Shown one piece after another: positions 51,581-60,586 of a stretch of DNA of 64,000 nucleotides. The notes under the pieces are model-generated. The model did not search any database. It saw nothing but the letters and a program-made list of their open reading frames with translations, and was not told where the DNA came from. The stretch is from JAZIHH01 sp036678685 (GTDB lineage Bacteria > Bacillota > UBA4882 > UBA10575). Each line of letters opens with the position of its first letter. The first letter of the stretch is position 1. The stretch lies in assembly GCA_036678685.1 (NCBI GenBank), contig JAZIHH010000001.1, positions 186,001 to 250,000 of the forward strand, written 5' to 3'. The translations under genes were made by a program, and so were the position numbers.

Positions 51581-53269
51581 ATGGAACCTAAAGCCTATTC
51601 TTACATCCGCTTCTCTTCCCCAGAACAGGAGAAGGGAGACAGTTTAAGAAGGCAAATTCAATTATCCGAAGAATACTGCAAACAGCATGGCCTTATCCTA
51701 GACGATACATTAAAACTAACTGATAAAGGACTATCTGCTTATAAAGGGCATCATCGCACTAAAGGGGCATTAGGGGAATTTCTCAGATTGGTGGAAGAAG
51801 GGAAAATCCCTCCAGGTTCGGTTCTGCTAGTAGAAAACCTGGACAGGCTTTCTAGGGAGCAAATCCTTGATGCACTTAATCAGTTTACAAGTATCATTAA
51901 AGCAGGAATTAAAATCGTAACACTGCAAGACGGGATGGAATATGACCAGGAGAGCATTAATCAGAACTGGGCACAGCTTATAATTTCTATCACTTATATG
52001 GCCCGTGCACACGATGAATCAGAAACCAAGTCTAAACGTATATCAGCCGTTTGGGAGAACAAAAGGAGTAAAGCCGGCAATGGAGGCAAAAAGCTGACCG
52101 CAAAAGCCCCAGCGTGGCTAAAACTTTCTCAAGACAGAACTAAATTTATCTTAATTCCTGAAGCAGCCAAGGCGATTGAGCTAATTTTCCGTAAAAAGTT
52201 AGCCGGCAAAGGCGCAGAAAGGATTGCTCGGGAATTAAATGATGACCCGAACATTTGGAAACCGCCCAAAGTAGGCCCTAAAAAGACAGGAGGCTGGAGA
52301 GGTTCATATATAAACAAGATTTTAAGAAACCGGGCTGTTATTGGGGAATTCCAGCCACATAAATTAGTTGATGGTAAGAGGCAACCCATAGGTGACCCTA
52401 TACCGGATTATTTTCCACCAGTCATTGATAAGGAATTGTTTTACCAGGTGCAGGCTCAATTACAAGCTAATGCAGAGAAAAAAGGCAATGCTGGAGGCAG
52501 GACGGGTAAAGTCTCAAACCTTTTCACCCATGTCATTAAATGCGGTTTATGCGGTTATCCCATGCATTTTATAAACAAAGGCGAACCACCAAAAGGCGGG
52601 AAATACCTAGTCTGTGATGCTTCTAGGCGTTTGAAAACCTGTACTGCTAAACCTATTCGATATGAGGAATTTGAGCAATTATTTTTTGATAACTTCGAGG
52701 AACTGGACATCAGCCAGCTAATACCGGGGGAAGATGAAACTCAGGCCAGAATAAATGAGTTAGAAAAACTTCTAACAGTTAATAGGCAGAGGCTGCTTGA
52801 AATTGACAGTAAAGTGGAGAACTTTTCCGACACCATCGGACGAACAAAGGACCGCAGAATCAGGGAACAGCTTGAAAAGAAGCTATCACAGGCCTTTGAT
52901 GATAAAGAAAGGTTAGAGAGCGAGAATAAGAAATTTGAACGGGAAATAATGGAATTACGGCAACAAAAGGCCGGGCTGGAGAAAGACCTTGAACAGGCTA
53001 AAGAAATATATCAGTTATTAAATTCCGCCCAAGGTGAGGCAGAGAGAATTGAACTACGCTTGCGCTTGCGCCAGCAGATTCAGAAATCTATTGAATGGAT
53101 TAAAATTTATCCGCTTCAGGAACCTTATCAGGAAATACAGGAAACCGAAGAACCCGGCATTGTTAAGATTATGAAAAGCAAATATATTGACAAGGTGCGA
53201 ATTAAGTTTCGGGGAAGCCAAGACCTCCGTGTGCTATACCTAAAGAACCATGCAGAACTGAGCGAATAG
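51581..53269 (+). CDS. Large serine recombinase (integrase)
   Basis: 562 residues with GAAAGGATG-type ribosome site. The catalytic domain is YSYIRFSSPEQEKGDSLRRQI (active Ser), ENLDRLSREQILDALNQF. A recombinase domain follows (GGWRGSYINKILRNRAVIGEFQPH), then a zinc ribbon with CGLCGYPM and CDASRRLKTC (about 325-360), and a long coiled coil (about 385-490). Such enzymes insert elements at specific sites. The stop is 14 bases before the broken DUF262 gene, so the attachment site is probably there; ATAAAACCGTTTAT-like words are repeated twice at 53272-53302. Confidence 0.93.
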   Translation: MEPKAYSYIRFSSPEQEKGDSLRRQIQLSEEYCKQHGLILDDTLKLTDKGLSAYKGHHRTKGALGEFLRLVEEGKIPPGSVLLVENLDRLSREQILDALNQFTSIIKAGIKIVTLQDGMEYDQESINQNWAQLIISITYMARAHDESETKSKRISAVWENKRSKAGNGGKKLTAKAPAWLKLSQDRTKFILIPEAAKAIELIFRKKLAGKGAERIARELNDDPNIWKPPKVGPKKTGGWRGSYINKILRNRAVIGEFQPHKLVDGKRQPIGDPIPDYFPPVIDKELFYQVQAQLQANAEKKGNAGGRTGKVSNLFTHVIKCGLCGYPMHFINKGEPPKGGKYLVCDASRRLKTCTAKPIRYEEFEQLFFDNFEELDISQLIPGEDETQARINELEKLLTVNRQRLLEIDSKVENFSDTIGRTKDRRIREQLEKKLSQAFDDKERLESENKKFEREIMELRQQKAGLEKDLEQAKEIYQLLNSAQGEAERIELRLRLRQQIQKSIEWIKIYPLQEPYQEIQETEEPGIVKIMKSKYIDKVRIKFRGSQDLRVLYLKNHAELSE

Positions 53270-53282
53270 CATAAAACCGTTT

Positions 53283-54647
53283 ATGCTTAAAACCGTTTAT
53301 AACATTAGCATTTTATGGCAACCCGATACGAAACCGCATGCTTTCAAGAGAAAATTCCTTGAGAAATTAGGAAAACGGCGCCCCTTGACCGTCGAAGAAG
53401 AAGATATAATTCATGAGAGAATTGACCGACTGATCAAACTGGAAGAATATCCACTCACCGCGCTGGAGATCTCCTCTTCCGTTGACGAAGACAAGGTTTC
53501 AGAGATCTTTGTGCGTATCAATAGTAAAAGGACACCTCTAAATCAGGCCAATTTTATTCTTACCTTGATGTCCGTATTCTGGGACGAGGGTCGCAAAGAG
53601 CTGGAAGAATTTTGCCGGTGCAGCAAAGCACCCTCCCCGGATGGCAGTCCTTCACCTTTTAATCATTATTTACGCCCAAATCCTGACCAGCTGCTGCGCG
53701 TAAGCGTGGCACTGGGGTTTCGCCGCGCTCGCTTAGAGCATGTTTATTCCCTGCTTCGAGGGAAGGACCTGGAAACGCGGCAATTCTCCGATGAACAGCG
53801 CGTAAAGCAGTTTGCCTTATTGCAAGAGGCTCAGGCATATGTTTTGGACCTTCAAAACTGGCATGAGTTTTTCAAGGTGCTGAAAAGGGCAGGATACCCC
53901 TCCGATCAACTCATCTCCTCGCAAATGGCAGTTCTTTACACTTATGCATTGTGGCTTATAGGGAAGCGAGACTTCAAAGTAGATTTGTACCGCTTGCGTG
54001 AAGTGATGGCACGCTGGTTCTTTATGGCAACACTCACGGGGCGTTATACAGGTTCGCCCGAAGCGCGGTTTGAACAGGATATGGCCCTACTGCGCGGCGC
54101 AAACAGAGCCGATGACTTTGTCCGCATTCTAGATGAGCAAATTAGCGCCGTCTTGACAAAAGACTATTGGGAAGTAACTTTACCCAACGAATTGGAAACC
54201 GCTGCTGCCAGGAACACTGCACAATTTGCCTACTATGCCACGCTTTGTCTGTTGGAAGCGCGGGTCTTGTATTCGAAGATGAAGGTGTCCGAGTTGCTGG
54301 ATCCTACCACGAAGGCCAAAAAGACTGCTTTGGAACGTCATCATCTGTTCCCCCGCAAATACTTGCAACGAATAGGGGTTCGAGAAAAGCGTCTCATTAA
54401 CCAGGTAGCAAACTATGCTTTAGTGGAATGGAGCGACAATATCAAGATTTCCGACAGAGCTCCCAGGGACTATGTGCCGGAATTAGAAAAACGATTTGCT
54501 TCCGATGAACTTCAACAGATGTATGATTGGCATGGATTGCCTTCAAACTGGTACGAACTTGATTACGAGGATTTCCTCAAGGAACGAAGGAGACGAATTG
54601 CGCTTATTATAAAATTCGGTTTTGAGAGGTTGGTGGTTGGCGCATGA
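53283..54647 (+). pseudogene. GmrSD-like DUF262/DUF1524 protein, N-terminus missing
   Basis: 454 codons. The visible part starts late in DUF262: SSSVDEDKVSEIFVRINSKRTPLNQANFILTLMSVFW. It runs through an all-helical middle and ends with a DUF1524 HNH-like nuclease, ALERHHLFPRKYLQRIG...INQVANYALVEWSDNIKISDRAP (about 349-395). The usual N-terminal DUF262 nucleotide-binding part with its DGQQR motif is absent; the frame begins right after the large serine recombinase gene. Full-length relatives are nucleotide-dependent nucleases acting on modified DNA (GmrSD, SspE). It overlaps the helicase start by four bases. Confidence 0.75.
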
Positions 54648-57600
54648 GCAACGGGTCAACCCAATACCAAAAACTCGAAAACCGCCTCCTCCTGCTTTCC
54701 TGGCTCAACAGCCTGTTGGGTTATGAGAAAAACCGTGAACTGCTGGAGGACATGAAGCAGGCTGAGGAGGGTTTTGATGCGCAGGGACGCAGCTATATTT
54801 ACCACCGCCTCATCTCGCGCGGCAGCAAGCTCAAAATCTCTGCCGATGACCTGGCACGCTATGACGACAACATCCGCGCACACCTGGCGGCCATTAACGC
54901 CCGCCGCACCCGGCCCATCACCCTCCGCTATTTTCAATATCTGGCGGCGCTCTATACAGAAATCGTGCTCGACCGCCTGTTCAACCACAAGGCGCAACTC
55001 CTGGCCGACCTGAATGCCTTTGTACACGAACGTAACGCGTCAAAACTGCCTGGCGAACCGCAGGATGAACCCTTCTCCGAAGACGACCTGACCAAGCTGG
55101 CTTACTGGATGGCTACGGGTAGCGGCAAGACGCTGATTCTGCATCTTAACTACTATCAATTCCTGCACTACAACAAGGAGCTGCTTGATAACATCCTGCT
55201 GGTAACGCCCAACGAGGGCCTGAGTGAGCAGCACCTGGCCGAAATGGAAGCTTCGGGCATCCCGGCCCAGCGCTTCGACCTCAATCACAGCGGCCTGTGG
55301 AGCGGCAGTAAACACACCGTGCAGGTCATCGAAATCACTAAACTGGTAGAAGAAAAGCGCGGGGGTGGGGTTAGCGTGCCGGTAGAGGCTTTCGAGGGCC
55401 GTAATCTGATCTTTGTGGACGAAGGGCACAAAGGTTCTGGCGGCGAAGCCTGGCGCAAGTACCGCGATGCGCTTGGCAAAACAGGTTTCACCTTTGAATA
55501 CAGTGCTACCTTTGGGCAGGCTCTCTCGGCGGCGCGCAACGATCCGCTCACCGCTGAATACGGCAAGGCCATCGTCTTTGACTACTCCTACCGCTACTTT
55601 TATGAGGATGGCTACGGCAAGGACTTTCGTATCCTCAACCTGCAGGATGAGACCGACGAGGCCAAAACCGATCTACTCCTTCTGGGCAACCTGCTCTCCT
55701 TCTATGAGCAACAGTGCCTGTTTGATGAACAAGCCGAGATCCTGCGTCCATACAATTTGGAAAAGCCGCTCTGGGTGTTCGTCGGTAGCACGGTCAACGC
55801 TGTCTACAGCGAGAACAAACAGAAGCGCAGCGATGTGCTAACTGTGGTGCGTTTTCTCCATCGAGTGCTGGCAAACCGCGACTGGGCGGTCAAAGGCATC
55901 GAAGAACTGCTGGCGGGAAAAAGCGGTCTGATTACGCCAGATGGGATAGACCTGTTCGCCGGGCGCTTCCCGTACGTGCGTGAAACTGGCCTTACCGCCG
56001 AAGCCCTATACGATGACATCCTGCGGCGGGTCTTTCACTCCCCGGCCGGTGGCGGTCTGCACGTGTGCGACATTAAAAGTGCCGCTGGCGAGCTGGGGTT
56101 AAGGGCATCCGGCGCCGAGGAGTATTTCGGTCTCATCTACATTGGCGACACCGCGGAATTCAAAAAACTGGTGGAAGCCGATGGCGCCGGCATCACACTG
56201 GAGGAAGACGCTATCGCCTCCTCGCTCTTTACGGATATCAACCACCCCGACACGCCGATTAATATTCTTATTGGTGCCAAGAAATTCATGGAAGGCTGGA
56301 ATTCCTGGCGCGTCTCCAACATGGGACTTCTCAACATTGGACGACGGGAAGGTTCACAAATCATCCAACTCTTCGGGCGCGGTGTACGCTTGCGCGGGAA
56401 AAACCATTCTCTAAAGCGTAGTGCTGCCCTTCCGGGCAATCATCCACCGTATATCAAACTGCTGGAGACACTCAACATCTTTGCTGTGCGCGCTAATTAT
56501 ATGGCTCAATTCCGTGATTATCTTGAACGAGAAGGGGTAGAGACCGAGCCGCTGGTTGAACTACCGCTCCCTATATGGACCAACGAACAGATGCTTCAGC
56601 GCGGGCTGGTGCTACCGCGTCCTGAGAGCGGCCGTGACTTTGCTACCGAGACGATACTCCTGCTCACCCCTGATGAAAACATCCGCCTGAGGGTGGATTT
56701 ATCGGTCAAAGTGCAGGTACTGGAAAGCGGCGCGGTGGGCCTGCAGGACGCTCGCGCCCAAAGCGAATATAAGGCGACCACTATCCCGTCAGAAAGTCTG
56801 ACATTGGTGGATTGGGAACAGGCCTACCTCGAGCTGCTAGACTACAAGGCGCGCAAGGGCTGGAGCAACCTGGTCATTCGTCCCGAAACCCTGCGCGCTA
56901 TCCTAGAAAAAGTTCCCTATACTCTGAAGGCAAGTGAAGCCGTGTTCCGTCCTCGTACCTTCACTGACCGCACCCGTTTGCAAGAAGCGGTCACAGCCAT
57001 TCTGCGCAAGTACCTGGACATCTTCTACCGCCGAGCTCACGAGCGCTGGGACAGCCAAAACTTGATCTATCGCCCCCTCGACCTTGATGATCCTAACCTG
57101 GCTTTCAACCGTCCGAGCGTGCAGGAAAAGAAAGCCGCCTACATCGTGCGCGTACCGCGTTCACACAGCGACCTAGTTACCGCCATCAAAAAACTGTGCG
57201 AAGATATGGATAAACTTATCAAAGAAGAAAACAGCGGCTTGCCGCGCCTCTACTTCGACCGGAGCATCTATCTGCCTCTGCTTCTCAAAAAAGGCAGTGT
57301 GCTCACTGCTGACCCACCGCTGCTGGAAGAGAGTGAAGAACGCTTCGTCCGTGACCTGAAGGACTACTGGGAGGCTGAAAAGGATAAGTCGCTGGCGGGA
57401 AAGGAAATCTTCCTCCTGCGAAACTTGAGCAGAGGAAAGGGCGTGGGTTTCTTTGAAGAGAGCGGTTTCTACCCTGACTTTATCTTGTGGATTGTGGATG
57501 AGAAAAAACAGCGCATCGTCTTTATCGAGCCGCACGGCATGTTACACGCTAAGGCTTACGAGCACGATGAAAAAGCCAGTCTGTGGGAGCGCTTACGCGA

Positions 57601-57835
57601 GCTAGGAAAGGAGGTAGGGCGAAGAAGCGGTCGACAGGATATTACGCTAGATTCATTCATTATCTCAGCTACGCCCTACGATGACTTATACAAGCGCTAC
57701 GATGATGGCAGTTGGGACCGAGACAAGTTTGCTAAACATCATATCTTGTTCCAGGAACGGAATCAGGACTACGACTATCTCTGTAAAATCTTCCATGGCT
57801 ATTGCATCAACCAGCAGATTTCAGGGCTAAAGTAA
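54644..57835 (+). CDS. Large SF2 DEAH-like helicase with C-terminal nuclease-like domain
   Basis: 1063 residues. Walker A is MATGSGKTL at about 155, DExH box LIFVDEGHKG at about 256, motif III EYSATFGQ and motif VI IIQLFGRGVRLRGKN near 590. Near 940 the text FYPDFILWIVDEKKQRIVFIEPHG has the PD...E pattern of the nuclease domain of type III-type restriction helicases. GC content is clearly higher than in the neighbours, so this gene and its partner came from another source. The ATGA overlap with the DUF262/DUF1524 gene implies coupled translation. A role in restriction or defence is inferred. Confidence 0.85.
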   Translation: MSNGSTQYQKLENRLLLLSWLNSLLGYEKNRELLEDMKQAEEGFDAQGRSYIYHRLISRGSKLKISADDLARYDDNIRAHLAAINARRTRPITLRYFQYLAALYTEIVLDRLFNHKAQLLADLNAFVHERNASKLPGEPQDEPFSEDDLTKLAYWMATGSGKTLILHLNYYQFLHYNKELLDNILLVTPNEGLSEQHLAEMEASGIPAQRFDLNHSGLWSGSKHTVQVIEITKLVEEKRGGGVSVPVEAFEGRNLIFVDEGHKGSGGEAWRKYRDALGKTGFTFEYSATFGQALSAARNDPLTAEYGKAIVFDYSYRYFYEDGYGKDFRILNLQDETDEAKTDLLLLGNLLSFYEQQCLFDEQAEILRPYNLEKPLWVFVGSTVNAVYSENKQKRSDVLTVVRFLHRVLANRDWAVKGIEELLAGKSGLITPDGIDLFAGRFPYVRETGLTAEALYDDILRRVFHSPAGGGLHVCDIKSAAGELGLRASGAEEYFGLIYIGDTAEFKKLVEADGAGITLEEDAIASSLFTDINHPDTPINILIGAKKFMEGWNSWRVSNMGLLNIGRREGSQIIQLFGRGVRLRGKNHSLKRSAALPGNHPPYIKLLETLNIFAVRANYMAQFRDYLEREGVETEPLVELPLPIWTNEQMLQRGLVLPRPESGRDFATETILLLTPDENIRLRVDLSVKVQVLESGAVGLQDARAQSEYKATTIPSESLTLVDWEQAYLELLDYKARKGWSNLVIRPETLRAILEKVPYTLKASEAVFRPRTFTDRTRLQEAVTAILRKYLDIFYRRAHERWDSQNLIYRPLDLDDPNLAFNRPSVQEKKAAYIVRVPRSHSDLVTAIKKLCEDMDKLIKEENSGLPRLYFDRSIYLPLLLKKGSVLTADPPLLEESEERFVRDLKDYWEAEKDKSLAGKEIFLLRNLSRGKGVGFFEESGFYPDFILWIVDEKKQRIVFIEPHGMLHAKAYEHDEKASLWERLRELGKEVGRRSGRQDITLDSFIISATPYDDLYKRYDDGSWDRDKFAKHHILFQERNQDYDYLCKIFHGYCINQQISGLK

Positions 57836-57923
57836 TTGTGCATGAACTGCTGCACCTTAAAGTGCCAAACCATAACCTGTTATTCAAAGCTCTTCTTAAA
57901 GCGTACTTAGACAGATATCGGTA
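57831..57923 (+). pseudogene. C-terminal scrap of a YgjP/SprT-like metalloprotease gene
   Basis: In the +1 frame relative to the helicase end the sequence reads VIVHELLHLKVPNHNLLFKALLKAYLDRYR then a stop. HELxH and the later His are the zinc site of YgjP-like hydrolases, which often accompany restriction operons. The rest of the gene is missing; the helicase stop lies at the junction. Confidence 0.65.
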
Positions 57924-57927
57924 GTAT

Positions 57928-57961
57928 AAAAGGCCCTTGGGAAATACTCCCTGGGCCTTTT
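57928..57961. terminator. Bidirectional terminator
   Basis: AAAAGGCCC and GGGCCTTTT arms around a 16-base loop that itself pairs (TTGGG/CCCT-like), with A run before and T run after. It serves both the helicase operon and the recombinase gene from the right. Confidence 0.8.
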
Positions 57962-57983
57962 ACTATTAAGTGGAGATTAATGC

Positions 57984-58814
57984 TTATGACTTTTTGGTTG
58001 AGCCTCTTTTGCCAGGCCTTATACTTCGTCTGACCAGTTTGATTACAGGTGAAGCAATCTTATGCTGGTTTTCTATATCCATTTGTGCTAGTTTTACATA
58101 ACGCGACGTCATAGCCATCGTACTATGTCCCATTTCGTACTTTAGGGCAAACTGGTTACCGCCGTTTCTAAGAAACGTGATGGCAAATGTATGGCGTAGA
58201 GAATATGGTGTCACTTTAACGCCTATCTTTTTGCTGTACATGTATAACCGTTTAGTCCACATATGGGTTGTCATTGGAAGGCCGGTAGTGGAGTAGAATA
58301 TCATATTGCCCCATTCTTCGGGAGTCATGTTAATCACTTCGCCTATGGCAGCAGCCGTAACAGGGGATATTGGAAGAATCCTCGCTTTCTTCACTTTGGA
58401 ATACTCTTTGCGGACGTGCACAATCAACTTATCCAGATCTACGTCATCAACCGTGAGGCTAAGTGCTTCCTTGGGTCGTATACCCGTATCGAGAGTAAGA
58501 AGAATAAGGGCATAATCACGCAACCCTGTATAGGTCTTCTTGTCTATAGCTTTAAGCAGTTTTTCGAGGGTAGACTCATCCACATGGCGTACAGTTTCAC
58601 CATCGTCTTTGCGTTTTTTGAGGCCAAGGTCTTTGAGTGGGTTGGACCTTAAATACGACTGTGCGACACAGAATTCAAAGAACGCATGGAGGTTAGAATA
58701 AGGTCGGTTGTAGGTAGCCGGCTGCTTATCCGCTTTAGACTTGAAGTATTCGATGAGAGCATCGTATAGCTTAGGATTCGTGATAACCAGGTTAACACAA
58801 AAATAAGCCATCAA
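57984..58814 (-). CDS. Tyrosine recombinase, start fused to the inverted repeat
   Basis: 276 residues. The catalytic domain is complete: TLDTGIRPKEALSL (Arg), TPYSLRHTFAITFL (H/R pair), YEMGHSTMAMTSRYVKL (His and the Tyr nucleophile). The N-terminal arm-type domain is short: only KLYDALIEYFKSKADKQPATYNRPYSNLHAFFEFCVAQ remains and about 50 residues seem lost. The first codons (ATGGCTTATTTTTG) are shared with the left repeat arm at 41632-41646, so the gene was cut and joined to repeat DNA. Activity is doubtful. Confidence 0.85.
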   Translation of the reverse strand: MMAYFCVNLVITNPKLYDALIEYFKSKADKQPATYNRPYSNLHAFFEFCVAQSYLRSNPLKDLGLKKRKDDGETVRHVDESTLEKLLKAIDKKTYTGLRDYALILLTLDTGIRPKEALSLTVDDVDLDKLIVHVRKEYSKVKKARILPISPVTAAAIGEVINMTPEEWGNMIFYSTTGLPMTTHMWTKRLYMYSKKIGVKVTPYSLRHTFAITFLRNGGNQFALKYEMGHSTMAMTSRYVKLAQMDIENQHKIASPVIKLVRRSIRPGKRGSTKKS

Positions 58815-59145
58815 ATTTGCTCTATTTTGCTCTATAGGCTGTGGGGAATACCTTTTATATGGGGAAGGCTTTTCAGCGGCTTAAAATGGCAAAAAATTGG
58901 CAGTAAATCGGTGCATAGGCGGGGGCGATGCATAGCCGGGCCGGGGTCAATGCATAGCTAGGCCGGCGCAGGACTGTCGGAGCCTTTATATGGGACGGGC
59001 CGGGCTGCTAAAAGCAGGATGGCGGAACCTTGTAACATCTTCACGGATGGACAGAATGGGTTTACTTGCAATGGGCCGAACTGCTAAAAGCAGTAATGGC
59101 TGAATGCATTTATTTATTGGAGGAACCTATCTTATCTTTAAAGTT
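58798..59145. repeat. Right arm of long inverted repeat
   Basis: Reverse complement of 41262-41646 at about 90%, including the AGCAG palindromic unit, TATGCAT words and the TAGAGCAAA repeats (two here, three on the left). It is more GC-rich in places than the left arm, so the two are old or separately acquired copies. The arm is interrupted at about 59146 by the IS256-type element, before the iteron region would be reached. Confidence 0.85.
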
Positions 59146-59147
59146 AA

Positions 59148-60525
59148 GTCCGTATAATGGTGTAAAATTGGTTTCCTAAAAAAGAGGGAGCCATTAACAA
59201 ATTCCTCAGTTAGAATAGAAGTTGGACAAACCAAAATTCTAAGAGGAGGAATTTGAATGGCTCAATACCAGATTACCGTAGATCAAGAACTTTTGCATCG
59301 TCTATTTTTAGGCAATAACAAGGATTCCGGTGTGTCAGCGCTATTGGAATCGGTATTGAACCAGATTTTGCAGGCGCAAGCCACCGAACAGCTTCAAGCC
59401 GAACCATACGAACGTACTGATAAAAGAAAGGGCTATCGTAACGGCACACGCGAGCATCCTCTTACCACCCGGGTCGGAACCATAACCCTACGTGTTCCGC
59501 GTTTTCGTAACGGCCAGTTTTCCACTGAGATGTTTGCCCGCTATCAGCGGAGCGAACAGGCCTTGGTGCTGGCCTTGATGGAAATGGTAATTAACGGGGT
59601 CTCTACCCGTAAGGTCAGTCAGATAACGGAAGAGTTATGTGGTACCGAATTTTCCAAATCCACTGTTTCAGAGTTGTGCAAGAAACTGGACCCCATTGTG
59701 AACGCTTGGAATAACCGGGACTTGCGGGAAAGATGCTATCCTTTTGTCTTGGTGGACGCTTTCGTACTGAAGATTCGTGAAGACGGCCGCGTCCGTTCCC
59801 GGAGCGCTATGATCGCTATCGGCATAAATACCGAAGGCTACCGGGAAGTTTTAGGTCTCATGCTGGGCGACAGTGAATCCGAAGCCAGTTGGAGCCAGTT
59901 TTTTTCCTGGCTTAAAAGCCGTAACCTGCGTGGTGTCGAACTGGTAGTATCAGATGACCATGGCGGCCTGGTCAAGGCGGTTCGCCGCTACTTCCAGGGC
60001 GTTACCTGGCATCGCTGCCAAACCCACTTTATGCGTAATATCATGGACGCTACGCCTAGGTCGGCAAAAGAAGAGCTTTATCCACATCTGCGAGCTATTC
60101 TGGATGCGCCTGATATCGGTACTGCCCGGTTGTTATTGAATCAAACCTTGGAGACATTTGAGAAAAAAGCACCCAAGGCCATGCAAATACTTGAAATGGG
60201 CTTTGATGATGCTACCGCGGTCCTTATGCTGCCGGAAAAATATCGCCGGCGTCTGCGTACTACAAACGCTGTCGAGCGTCTTATCGAAGAGATTAGGCGC
60301 AGGGAACGAGTTATCCGTATTTTCCCGAACCGGGAATCGGCAATTCGCCTAATTGGAGCCTTACTTATGGAAATTGACGACAAGTGGATAAGCGGCAAAA
60401 AATACCTGGATATGAGTGAATACCTTCAGTGGCAAGAAGAGCAAAAACAAACCAATGATCAAAGCAATATTGCGTATATCAGATAAGCTTATTGATAACT
60501 GAGGAATTTACACACTAATCTGGAC
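59148..60525. mobile_element. IS256-family insertion sequence
   Basis: Outer ends GTCCGTATAATGGTGTAAA (left) and GTCCAGATTAGTGTGTAAA (right, read inward) are imperfect inverted repeats around an intact transposase gene. I see no matching target duplication, which suggests that DNA next to one end was later deleted or rearranged. Confidence 0.75.
59257..60486 (+). CDS. IS256-family (mutator-type) transposase
   Basis: 409 residues with AGAGGAGGAA before the ATG. Family elements are RKGYRNGTREHPLTTRVGTITLRVPR, YPFVLVDAFVLKIREDGRV (first Asp), VVSDDHGGLVKAVRRYFQGVTWHRCQTHFMRNI (second Asp and C/H region) and TTNAVERLIEEIRRRERVIRIFPN (catalytic Glu). It is full length and probably active. Confidence 0.95.
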   Translation: MAQYQITVDQELLHRLFLGNNKDSGVSALLESVLNQILQAQATEQLQAEPYERTDKRKGYRNGTREHPLTTRVGTITLRVPRFRNGQFSTEMFARYQRSEQALVLALMEMVINGVSTRKVSQITEELCGTEFSKSTVSELCKKLDPIVNAWNNRDLRERCYPFVLVDAFVLKIREDGRVRSRSAMIAIGINTEGYREVLGLMLGDSESEASWSQFFSWLKSRNLRGVELVVSDDHGGLVKAVRRYFQGVTWHRCQTHFMRNIMDATPRSAKEELYPHLRAILDAPDIGTARLLLNQTLETFEKKAPKAMQILEMGFDDATAVLMLPEKYRRRLRTTNAVERLIEEIRRRERVIRIFPNRESAIRLIGALLMEIDDKWISGKKYLDMSEYLQWQEEQKQTNDQSNIAYIR

Positions 60526-60586
60526 TTGATCAGTCTGGCTCTAAGATGTTACAATATTCATAAAAAGAAAGAGGTGTTGTGAAAAA

